The notes under the pieces are model-generated. The model saw nothing but the letters and a program-made list of their open reading frames with translations. It did no database searches and was not told the DNA's origin. This document shows positions 6,455 through 12,353 of a DNA stretch of 15,160 nucleotides, one piece after another. The translations under genes and the position numbers were made by a program. Numbering within the stretch: the first letter of the stretch is position 1; each line of letters begins with the position of its first letter. Origin of the DNA: JAGPFW01 sp964535155 (GTDB lineage: Bacteria > Patescibacteriota > WWE3 > UBA101185 > UBA10185); contig CAZHSR010000021.1 in assembly GCA_964535155.1 (NCBI GenBank), positions 1-15,160 of the forward strand. The letters run 5' to 3'.

Positions 6455-7377
6455 CTCTTAAGTTTTTTAGATTTTTCATGGGCAGAAACTATTACAGAGT
6501 TATCCAAGCGTTCCAAGGATTTTGCAGATTCCAAGAATTCTGAGGATTCCAGGGACTCCGCAAAAGGAAGTAACTCCATTTTAATACTTTTTGCTATTAA
6601 ATAATCTGCCAAGTGAGGATTGCGTGCTAAAACAGGACCATGGAGGTATGTGCCGATTGTGTTTTTATACAAAATTCCTTCGGTGGTATCTTTTTCGTTG
6701 TTACCAAATTCTTTTTTTGTGTGGCCTAATGGGAGGAACTTTTGGGATTCTTCCGTATACAAAGAGGGAAAATAAGTCCTTCCGCCATGATTTTCAAAAC
6801 CAACAAGAGTTGATCCGATTTTATTGTTTTTTGCAAAAACTGGATCTGAAAGCAAATCTGGGTTGATTTCCACAGTGACATTGCCAATGCTGCGAGGTTT
6901 GCTTTTGCCAAAGCTTTCAGTGTAAAGGTCTAGGAGTTCTAAACCTTTTATAACGGTTCCATCTGCCGATTTGTAGTAATTTCCCAAAAGTTGATAAGAT
7001 CCGCAGATAAAAAGTCCGACGCCTCCAGAGTTTAAATATTCTTTTAGATAGGGGCCTTTGTTTTGAATAAAGTCGGAATAGATTTTTTGTTGGTCTAAAT
7101 CGGGGCCTCCTCCCATAAAGACAAGATTTATTCCTTCCATTTGAGAGGAATTCAAAGGGGTTTCCAAGTCTATTTCCACGACTTCTACAAATATTCCTCG
7201 CGCTTTAGCTCTGGCAACAAGAATTTCCACATTTCCACGGTCGCCATACAAATTAAGTTGTTTAGGATAAAACCAGGCAATTTTCAAGGATAATCCTTGG
7301 ACAGAAGTGGGTTTTTCCTGCAAGGACGAGGAGAAGTCGGGGGGGGCTAAGGATAATCCTTGAGATTGGAAGTTCAT
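6451..7377 (-). CDS. gatD: Lipid II isoglutaminyl synthase, glutaminase subunit GatD
   Basis: This is a class I (triad) glutamine amidotransferase of the CobB/CobQ-like GatD type. It releases ammonia from glutamine for MurT, which amidates D-Glu of lipid II. The core runs about residues 32-270: KIAWFYPKQLNLYGDRGNV, VFMGGGPDLDQ, nucleophile Cys125 in LFICGSYQLLG, GFENHGGRT, and His246 in GTYLHGPVL. At 308 residues it is longer than the usual roughly 240-250. A 31-residue N-terminal extension contains two in-frame palindromic repeats (each encoding QGLSL), and a C-terminal tail carries three 6-residue repeats. The ATG at 7377 overlaps the murT stop (ATGA). An alternative start is TTG at 7287, with AAGGA 6 nt upstream, which would remove the whole extension. 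Confidence 0.93.
   Translation of the reverse strand: MNFQSQGLSLAPPDFSSSLQEKPTSVQGLSLKIAWFYPKQLNLYGDRGNVEILVARAKARGIFVEVVEIDLETPLNSSQMEGINLVFMGGGPDLDQQKIYSDFIQNKGPYLKEYLNSGGVGLFICGSYQLLGNYYKSADGTVIKGLELLDLYTESFGKSKPRSIGNVTVEINPDLLSDPVFAKNNKIGSTLVGFENHGGRTYFPSLYTEESQKFLPLGHTKKEFGNNEKDTTEGILYKNTIGTYLHGPVLARNPHLADYLIAKSIKMELLPFAESLESSEFLESAKSLERLDNSVIVSAHEKSKKLKR
6511..6564. repeat. Three 18-bp tandem repeats in the 3' end of gatD
   Basis: Three successive 18-bp units start with TTCCAAGG, TTCCAAGA and TTCCAGGG. In the gatD frame they encode three hexapeptides of the form xxxLEx (AESLES, SEFLES, AKSLER). The units have diverged at the DNA level, so the expansion is not recent. They lie beyond the conserved glutaminase fold. 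Confidence 0.7.
7285..7299. repeat. Palindromic repeat copy 4, in frame inside gatD
   Basis: This is a 15-bp perfect palindrome, CAAGGAT-A-ATCCTTG. On the minus strand it encodes QGLSL at residues 27-31 of GatD, just before the conserved core. Its last codon is TTG, preceded by AAGGA with 6-nt spacing, so the repeat itself contains a plausible ribosome-binding site plus start codon. Confidence 0.85.
7349..7361. repeat. Palindromic repeat copy 5, in frame inside gatD
   Basis: This is the 13-bp core palindrome AAGGAT-A-ATCCTT. On the minus strand it lies in codons for QGLSLA (residues 6-11 of GatD). Its centre is 63 bp from that of copy 4, a multiple of three, so both copies are read in the same frame. 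Confidence 0.8.
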
Positions 7378-8549
7378 AAAATGTCATTTCCTGTCACTAA
7401 CTTTCTAAACTCTAGCATTGCGGAATAATTTGGGAGTACAACTATCTCTTTTTCGGGGATACCTTGCAAAGCGGAAATATCTAATGGTTCCAAAACCCCC
7501 ACCGAGGAGCTCCCGGTAGAAATACACGGGATTCCCGCATAAAAAAGCCGTATTTGCATATCCAAACAACGAGATCCAGCCACATAAACCTTTCTACCAT
7601 CACAAACCTTTTGCAATAAATCAGGTTCAACATCATAAATCCAAGAGACATCCCTTCCGTCGGGGATATTGTCATTCAAAATAAAAAGCAAAGCCTGCTG
7701 GGGCGACTGCGAAGTAGGGAGTTGAGAGATCAACGAATCCTGCAAAAGCATCTTCAAATTATTATTAAAACTTGCAGGATTCTTTGCCAAAAAAACCAAA
7801 AAGCGAGAATTCCCATATTTTATTACTTCACCACGACCAAAAGCAGGCTCAAAATCCGCCAGAGACGCCTTAATTTTCTCCAGATCCAAACCAAGGCCTT
7901 CCGCTACCAAAACTCCCGCATTAACATTTAAAGCATTAAAATTCCCCACCAAAGGCGTCAAACTCAAATATTCTGGGGAATCATTATAAAAAAGCACCTC
8001 ACCCCCAAATCCAGACAAAAGCTTTTCCTTAAATTCAAAAGCTTCATTTATTACAATTGTTGTATCCAAGCGCTCAATCGATGTTTGCCACAAATCCAAA
8101 ATTGTGTCTACCTCTCCATATCTATCCAACTGATCCCGAGATAAGTTTGTTAGTACAAGAAAATCTGGGGTTAAATGTGCCAAAATAAGGGGCAAGTTTA
8201 ACTCATCTATTTCAAAAACGGCATAATCTGCCTTAATCCCTCTAAAAAAACTAGTATTTAGGAGCAAACTAGTCAAAACCCCGTTCACTAAATTAGCCCC
8301 GGAAGCGTTTGTAACAACAGAAAAACCCTGCTCTTTAAGCAAATGAGTAATCAACTTTGCAGTCGTAGTCTTTCCATTAGTCCCAGAGATAAAAACCACG
8401 CCCTTAAAGGATTGCAGAGTAGGGGAGCACCATATATTAGGAAAAACTTTATTTACAATATGACCAGGCCAAGTGAACCCATTTCCTAATTTAAAAGTAG
8501 TTATTAAAAAATAAATTATTTTTGCAAATAGACTAGAGATCCAAAACAT
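7374..8549 (-). CDS. murT: Lipid II isoglutaminyl synthase, Mur-ligase-like subunit MurT
   Basis: MurT activates the alpha-carboxyl of D-Glu in lipid II with ATP and, with GatD, converts it to D-isoglutamine, which matters for wall crosslinking. The start is taken as the ATG at 8549 (391 residues), not the in-frame ATG at 8567, because TATAAT lies exactly 6 nt upstream. Counting from 8567, the P-loop SGTNGKTTTA is at 61-70, FEIDELNLP and TNLSRDQLDRYGE form the Mur middle domain, and the DUF1727 part contains DVSWIYDVE. The Asp there (312) matches the residue thought to complete GatD's triad. Firmicute MurT has a four-Cys zinc ribbon in the central domain; the corresponding stretch here (about 185-205) has no cysteine. 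A hydrophobic N-terminus (SSLFAKIIYFLITTF) could touch the membrane. It overlaps gatD by 4 bp. Confidence 0.93.
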   Translation of the reverse strand: MFWISSLFAKIIYFLITTFKLGNGFTWPGHIVNKVFPNIWCSPTLQSFKGVVFISGTNGKTTTAKLITHLLKEQGFSVVTNASGANLVNGVLTSLLLNTSFFRGIKADYAVFEIDELNLPLILAHLTPDFLVLTNLSRDQLDRYGEVDTILDLWQTSIERLDTTIVINEAFEFKEKLLSGFGGEVLFYNDSPEYLSLTPLVGNFNALNVNAGVLVAEGLGLDLEKIKASLADFEPAFGRGEVIKYGNSRFLVFLAKNPASFNNNLKMLLQDSLISQLPTSQSPQQALLFILNDNIPDGRDVSWIYDVEPDLLQKVCDGRKVYVAGSRCLDMQIRLFYAGIPCISTGSSSVGVLEPLDISALQGIPEKEIVVLPNYSAMLEFRKLVTGNDIL

Positions 8550-8555
8550 ATCCCC

Positions 8556-8561
8556 ATTATA
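8556..8561 (-). promoter_or_regulatory. -10 box (TATAAT) of the murT-gatD operon, predicted leaderless
   Basis: The minus strand reads TATAAT, then ggggat, then the ATG at 8549. The 6-nt gap puts the transcription start at the start codon. No convincing -35 is present. This is the only good promoter seen for the four-gene operon down to 3819. Confidence 0.6.
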
Positions 8562-8567
8562 GTGCAT

Positions 8568-8903
8568 AAATTATCTTATATATTCATAAAGTAGTTTTAG
8601 TAATAGTACTGTGGATATGTTGATTGTTTGAATTTTGGCTTTTTGGTGGGGTTTTAGTGTAGTGGTGTTTTTGTATAAGTGGGTTTCGCTTTGCCTACAG
8701 ACTAGAAGCACCTTTTATATTGCGAATTTTCTTTATTAAAAGCTTTTATATATGTGAAAAACTCCCTAAATTTTGTGGATTTCTTTGTGGATAAGTTTGC
8801 CTGTTTCTCCACAGAGGTTTTATGTGTTCAATATTTGTCCCCAGTAATTCACAAAAAAGAAACCCTTGGAAATTTCTTGTTTTTCCAAGGGTTTTAGTGC
8901 GTT
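8568..8903. other. Gene-free spacer with DnaA-box-like cluster and strongly G/T-skewed strand
   Basis: No credible gene is seen in these 336 bp. From 8591 to 8686 the plus strand has about 30 G, 48 T, 16 A and only 2 C, far more skewed than flanking DNA. An A/T-rich stretch follows (about 8712-8760). DnaA-box-like 9-mers are at 8610-8618 (TGTGGATAT), 8774-8782 (TGTGGATTT), 8786-8794 (TGTGGATAA, perfect), 8805-8813 (TTCTCCACA) and 8845-8853 (TAATTCACA). Two of them are 12 bp apart in the same orientation. The right end holds the terminator of the 104-residue gene. An origin-like or DnaA-titration site is possible; no dnaA or dnaN is adjacent in this window. Confidence 0.45.
8852..8894 (-). terminator. 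Rho-independent terminator of the 104-residue gene
   Basis: The inverted repeat AAACCCTTGGAAA (8860-8872) / TTTCCAAGGGTTT (8882-8894) gives a 13-bp perfect stem with a 9-nt loop. Read on the minus strand, it is followed by CTTTTTTGT. It begins 9 bp past the stop codon of the gene at 8904-9218. This is the clearest intrinsic terminator in the window. Confidence 0.88.
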
Positions 8904-9218
8904 TTACCAGTCTTTGTCGTTATAAACGCCTAGAAGGTCCTCTTCTAACTCTGACAGTGCTTTTACATCCCAAGCATTTTTAAAGGTCACTTGGAGCAGT
9001 TGAGTGCCCCCTTTATCATAGAATTCTACTACAAAGAGGCTCCCTTCTTTCTGCCATACCTTTGCGTAAACATCATGGTATCTGATTTTTGATAACATGC
9101 GTCTTGTCCGGAAGGGTAACTTTACTTCGCCCCAAAAATTTTTGATATTACTGTATTTTCTTGTATCTTTATCTAATTGAAAATACTCAGCGATGCTTAC
9201 AGTTTTCGTTCGGGCCAT
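8904..9218 (-). CDS. Unrecognised 104-residue soluble protein
   Basis: I do not recognise the family. The protein has no signal peptide or membrane segment. It has a basic N-terminal half (MARTKTVSIAEYFQLDKD, then RTRRMLSKIRYHDVYAK), a central beta-rich stretch (SLFVVEFYDKGGTQLLQVTF) and an acidic end (LSELEEDLLGVYNDKDW). A small nucleic-acid-binding or regulatory protein would fit the charge pattern, but this is only inference. The gene appears real because it has its own signals. A TATAAA lies at 9253-9258, an SD-like AAGGGGG at 9227-9233 (8 nt before the ATG at 9218), and a strong terminator directly after the stop. It is therefore a single-gene unit with a true leader, unlike several leaderless neighbours. 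Confidence 0.8.
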   Translation of the reverse strand: MARTKTVSIAEYFQLDKDTRKYSNIKNFWGEVKLPFRTRRMLSKIRYHDVYAKVWQKEGSLFVVEFYDKGGTQLLQVTFKNAWDVKALSELEEDLLGVYNDKDW

Positions 9219-9515
9219 CTCATAATCCCCCTTTTCCGTGCTTAAAGATTTATTTATAGTAACATAAATTGTAGGAATTTTCTACCTTCCTAGGAATAAC
9301 GACTTGTGTAACTCGTTTCTACATTTTTGTTGGATATTTATAAACTAGCTTCTAGAAATTTCGCATGTTTTCATTTCTGATAATCGCTCTTGGGGTTTCT
9401 CTATATTATTTTTTGCAATGAATTAGAATTGTACAGTTAAACATATTATCAAACACACTACAGAAATTAGTGAAATTACTATACATATATAGCCTACTTT
9501 CAATAGTGTAAAGAT
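9219..9515. other. AT-rich spacer with little recognisable content
   Basis: This 297-bp gap holds the promoter of the 104-residue gene at its left end: TATAAA at 9253-9258 and the SD at 9227-9233. Beside it is a small imperfect inverted repeat (GTAG...CTAC, about 9271-9285) upstream of the -10 that could be an operator. The remainder, about 9290-9515, is AT-rich with no frame, hairpin-plus-T terminator or RNA gene that I can support. No terminator is visible after the gene ending at 9516. Confidence 0.5.
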
Positions 9516-9842
9516 TTACAGTGAATTTTCCAGAATTACGACTCCCCCATTTTCCATTTCTTCAGTTTCCGCTGTTGTCTCATTTTCCTTCTCTTCCTCT
9601 TCCTCTTCCCTCAATAACCTCTCAAAAATCTCCCTCTCCATCTCTGGCGTTATAACCAATTCTGGACAAACACATTCTGTACTTTGCATATCTTGGCTAT
9701 CCTGTGCAGACAAAACCTCGCTTGAAGGCACCCTTGTTTTTACACCCGCCAACCCAATCGATGTGAAGGGCAGCGCCAACAACCCCAAAAGTAAAACAGC
9801 CATTAATCCGTTTAAACCTGTTGCTCCTAATTTTTTAAACAT
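9516..9842 (-). CDS. Small membrane-anchored or secreted acidic protein, unrecognised
   Basis: The start is the ATG at 9842 (108 residues). It is preceded by GGAG with 6-nt spacing, whereas the frame's earlier TTG at 9854 lacks support. A hydrophobic segment near the N-terminus (LNGLMAVLLLGLLALPFTSIGLAG) after MFKKLG looks like a signal peptide or anchor. The rest is a polar extracytoplasmic tail with CVCPELVITPEMEREIFERLL, then a run of six Glu (REEEEEEKENE) and a second acidic stretch. The tail may form a helix or coiled coil around EMEREIFERLLREEEEEE. The two cysteines (CVC) could form a disulfide or bind a ligand. It overlaps the end of the upstream membrane-protein gene by 8 bp, so the two are co-translated. 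I cannot name a function. Confidence 0.75.
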   Translation of the reverse strand: MFKKLGATGLNGLMAVLLLGLLALPFTSIGLAGVKTRVPSSEVLSAQDSQDMQSTECVCPELVITPEMEREIFERLLREEEEEEKENETTAETEEMENGGVVILENSL

Positions 9843-10416
9843 AATCTTCTCCAAATTTTAAAATAAAAGTTTCCTCATCATCTTCAGGATAGCTTAAATC
9901 TTCGGTTAGCTTTTCAATATCCATCTCTTTTTCAATATCAACAACAAATAAAATTGTGGCTAAAACTGTAATTCCAAGACCTAGATAAAAGATCCATGCA
10001 AAAACAAGTCCAAAAACCGACATTATTCCAGAAACAAGTACTAATAAAAAGGCGTAAGAAAGCCAAATAACTCCTTGTGAGTAAAGGTCATAAGAATTTT
10101 GAATAAAAAAGGAAAGTTTAGCAGAAAAAACTTTGGCAGTAGTTTGAGGAGTTATATGCGAGGAGTGAAAAACCATTGCTTTAGTTAAAATGTAAAAGAG
10201 ACCAAGTGCCAAAGAAATTATCATAGCCAAAATGGAATATGAGTTTATTTCCAAATATTGCGCAGTTGAATTAAATAAGAATCCTGACTCAGAAACGCTA
10301 AAAGGAACGCCCATTTGATAACTTAAAAGTACCACTGACACAATTCTTACAGTCAGTAAGAGCAGGGCAGGCACTATGGCTTGGTCTATGAGTTTTATTA
10401 ATATCTTTGAAAACAT
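9835..10416 (-). CDS. Unrecognised integral membrane protein with acidic cytoplasmic tail
   Basis: The 193 residues hold about four membrane helices (roughly 11-33, 58-80, 114-136 and 138-159). A strongly acidic tail of about 33 residues ends the protein (DIEKEMDIEKLTEDLSYPEDDEETF). I do not recognise the family. Together with the following acidic anchored protein it forms a two-gene unit. The ATG at 10416 faces the second ligase-like gene (ATG at 10442) across only 25 bp, so the two divergent promoters must overlap. No SD is visible. TAGTAA 6 nt upstream is a poor -10, so its initiation mode is uncertain. Confidence 0.75.
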   Translation of the reverse strand: MFSKILIKLIDQAIVPALLLLTVRIVSVVLLSYQMGVPFSVSESGFLFNSTAQYLEINSYSILAMIISLALGLFYILTKAMVFHSSHITPQTTAKVFSAKLSFFIQNSYDLYSQGVIWLSYAFLLVLVSGIMSVFGLVFAWIFYLGLGITVLATILFVVDIEKEMDIEKLTEDLSYPEDDEETFILKFGEDYV

Positions 10417-10429
10417 GGCAGATTACTAT

Positions 10430-10435
10430 CATAAT
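10430..10435 (+). promoter_or_regulatory. -10 box (CATAAT) of the second ligase-like gene, predicted leaderless
   Basis: CATAAT is followed by agcagt (6 nt) and the ATG at 10442. This is the same geometry as at tsaD and murT and is the main reason for choosing 10442 over the in-frame ATG at 10376, which lies inside the divergent gene. No SD is present. Confidence 0.55.
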
Positions 10436-10441
10436 AGCAGT

Positions 10442-11728
10442 ATGTCTTTTGAGAAGTCAATGCCAGGTGTAAAAGTGTCTCAGTTACAAAAAGTTTTTAC
10501 GCGATTTTTAGAAATCGCTTTTTTTGCTTTACTGGTTTTAACGCCTTTAATTCATGGAAATTTAGCCACGGAATATTTTGAATTTCCGAAAATGTTTATT
10601 GTTTATTTTGCAGGGTCTCTTATAGCCCTTGTTTATTTGTTAGGGCTAATCTGGAAAGTTTTCCCATTTAAGACTCCCCCAATTTTTATAACCTTGTTTT
10701 TTTTAACCCAAGTTACCTCTGCCCTACTCTCTGATTTTCCCTACACTGCTTTTTGGGGTTATTATCCCCGTCTCAATGGAGGTTTGGTTTCTTCCCTAAT
10801 TTATTTTGGCCTCTTTACAGTGGCTTTTAGCGTGTTTGATTTTCGCACAATTTTAAAATTTATTTTTTTTGGCCTAGTTTTGTCGTCAATTCCAATAAGT
10901 ATTTTGGGTATTTTGCAGTATTTGGGCTTAACAGGCACTCAAATTACACGAGTTTATTCCACAATTGGTCAGCCAAATTGGTTGGCAATTTATTTGGTAT
11001 GGGTTTTACTTTTAATTTTTCACCGATTCTTAAAGGATTCCAAAGATAAGCTGCTACTAATTTGGCTTGCAATTTTTGTGCTAGTTTTTGTGTGTTTTTG
11101 GTTGACCTTTTCCCTTTCTGGATGGTTGGCACTACTTGCAGGAGTTCTTGCTTTGTTTTGGCTAAACAAGTCTCAGTATTTTTTTAAACGGCTTCCAATC
11201 CTTTTATTGCCCGCTCTCTTATTGACCCTTTTCTTTCCCGGGATGATTTTTAGTCGTATTCAGGATGGCCTTGTAGATTTTCTTAAACTTTTTTCGGGAT
11301 GGTTTGTTGTCCTAGCTCAAACAAATACTTATCAAGTTTCGGATCCTGGGTTTATTAGGCTTGCCCTTTGGGAAGGTACTTTGCACCTAATTTTTTCCTC
11401 TTTGCGATATTTTTTGATTGGCACAGGCCCAGAAACTTTTTCTTATATTTTTCCATTTTTTAGGCCCTTGGCATTAAATTTCTCTTCAGAATGGGATTTT
11501 ATTATAAATAAGCCCCATAATTATTATTTGGAGTTGTTAGCGGAAACCGGAGTGTTTAGTTTGATTTTGCACTTATTTATCCTGAGTAAGGCTTTTCTAA
11601 GAAAGCATCCTTGGGGTACCGCCCTTTTTATAGCCTTTGCGGTTTCTAACTTTTTTGGATGGCCCTCAGTTGTTGTTAGTTTATATTTTTGGTTTTTGCT
11701 AGCGGGAATATTGCAGTATGAAAAATAG
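10442..11728 (+). CDS. O-antigen ligase/polymerase-like membrane protein (Wzy_C family), copy 2
   Basis: From the ATG at 10442 the protein has 428 residues (MSFEKSMPGVKV...) and about 11 hydrophobic segments. Family signs are STIGQPNWLAIYLVWVLLLIF, the Gly/Pro-rich loop GTGPETFSYIFPFFRPLALNF, and HNYYLELLAETGVFSLILHL. The last matches HNIYLLLLSETGLIAL of copy 1 and is the Wzy_C signature. The loop after SRIQDGLVDFLKLFSG is long and probably extracytoplasmic. It should polymerise or ligate lipid-linked sugar chains at the outer membrane face. Its last 11 bp overlap the TPR gene. Wzy_C proteins often carry or accompany TPR regions, so the pair probably acts together. Sequence similarity to copy 1 is low outside the signatures, so these are not recent duplicates. 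Confidence 0.85.
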   Translation: MSFEKSMPGVKVSQLQKVFTRFLEIAFFALLVLTPLIHGNLATEYFEFPKMFIVYFAGSLIALVYLLGLIWKVFPFKTPPIFITLFFLTQVTSALLSDFPYTAFWGYYPRLNGGLVSSLIYFGLFTVAFSVFDFRTILKFIFFGLVLSSIPISILGILQYLGLTGTQITRVYSTIGQPNWLAIYLVWVLLLIFHRFLKDSKDKLLLIWLAIFVLVFVCFWLTFSLSGWLALLAGVLALFWLNKSQYFFKRLPILLLPALLLTLFFPGMIFSRIQDGLVDFLKLFSGWFVVLAQTNTYQVSDPGFIRLALWEGTLHLIFSSLRYFLIGTGPETFSYIFPFFRPLALNFSSEWDFIINKPHNYYLELLAETGVFSLILHLFILSKAFLRKHPWGTALFIAFAVSNFFGWPSVVVSLYFWFLLAGILQYEK

Positions 11729-12275
11729 TTTAAAAATTTTCTTAAGCCTTCTTCTCACGGGATGTTTGATTTGCCTGTGGGTAAAACTTGGTTCAGTCTT
11801 TTTGGCCGATTTTTATAGTGCAAAATCAGAAAAAGCTTTGGAGGAAATGGACTTTGCCAGAGCCCTAAAGTATTCCACAAAAGCTATTGATCTTAATCCA
11901 AAAGAAGAAGCTTATTTTAGAAGACGAGCAAAAGTTTTAATTTTATCTTCCAAGGAAGAAGCCCTTAAAGATATTCTTTTTGCAATAGACTTAAACCCAA
12001 GAAGCCTTGCCACATTAAGGAATACAATCCCTTTAATGTATCTTTTAAGTTTGCAAAATCCACTTGAAGCCACTGTTGATTTAAATTATTTATCCAAAAC
12101 GAAGGAATTTTACGCCTATTTGTTTGAAAATTACCCAAATGATGTGGGGATTTTGGTGTCACTTGCCCATTACCAGAAAAAGTTAGGCTTAGAAGAAGAT
12201 CTAGCTCAAACGCTCCCCCGAATTAAGCAGCTCCGCCCAGATTTGCTGGAATGGCACCCGTTGTTGTTGGAATAA
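11718..12275 (+). CDS. Membrane-anchored TPR protein
   Basis: The 185-residue protein has an N-terminal hydrophobic stretch (about 5-30). It includes LLTGC at 12-16, which resembles a lipobox, though the hydrophobic region continues past it. It may therefore be either a lipoprotein or a single-pass anchor. TPR-like helix pairs follow: about 29-62 (ALEEMDFARALKYSTKAIDLNP), 63-94 (EEALKDILFAIDLNPR) and a weaker one near 140-172. The ATG at 11718 lies within the last codons of the ligase-like gene, in another frame, with no SD, so it is translated by coupling. It probably scaffolds the ligase or its substrate on the outer face. No terminator hairpin is seen in the 78 bp after it. Confidence 0.82.
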   Translation: MKNSLKIFLSLLLTGCLICLWVKLGSVFLADFYSAKSEKALEEMDFARALKYSTKAIDLNPKEEAYFRRRAKVLILSSKEEALKDILFAIDLNPRSLATLRNTIPLMYLLSLQNPLEATVDLNYLSKTKEFYAYLFENYPNDVGILVSLAHYQKKLGLEEDLAQTLPRIKQLRPDLLEWHPLLLE

Positions 12276-12341
12276 AAAACCAGATATTATTGTTGAGAAA
12301 TACTTCAATACCCATAATTAGTTTCCGAGTACAAAATTCCT

Positions 12342-12347
12342 TACAAT
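12342..12347 (+). promoter_or_regulatory. -10 box (TACAAT) of the 306-residue membrane protein gene, predicted leaderless
   Basis: TACAAT is followed by tgatat (6 nt) and the ATG at 12354, again the leaderless geometry. There is no SD and no good -35. Confidence 0.5.
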
Positions 12348-12353
12348 TGATAT

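Noticed and set aside
8591..8760. Structured RNA gene (tRNA, SRP RNA, tmRNA or riboswitch) in the G/T-rich spacer
   Set aside because: No cloverleaf, TTCGANNC arm, SRP tetraloop domain or stable long helix could be found. The strand is too C-poor to pair with itself.
9271..9285. Operator-like inverted repeat upstream of the 104-residue gene
   Set aside because: Only the outer four bases (GTAG/CTAC) pair cleanly, which is too little to claim a binding site. It is noted only in the spacer entry.
10376..10441. Earlier in-frame ATG at 10376 for the second ligase-like protein
   Set aside because: It would overlap the start of the divergent gene and add a polar stretch with no family meaning. The ATG at 10442 has a -10-like box at 6-nt spacing.
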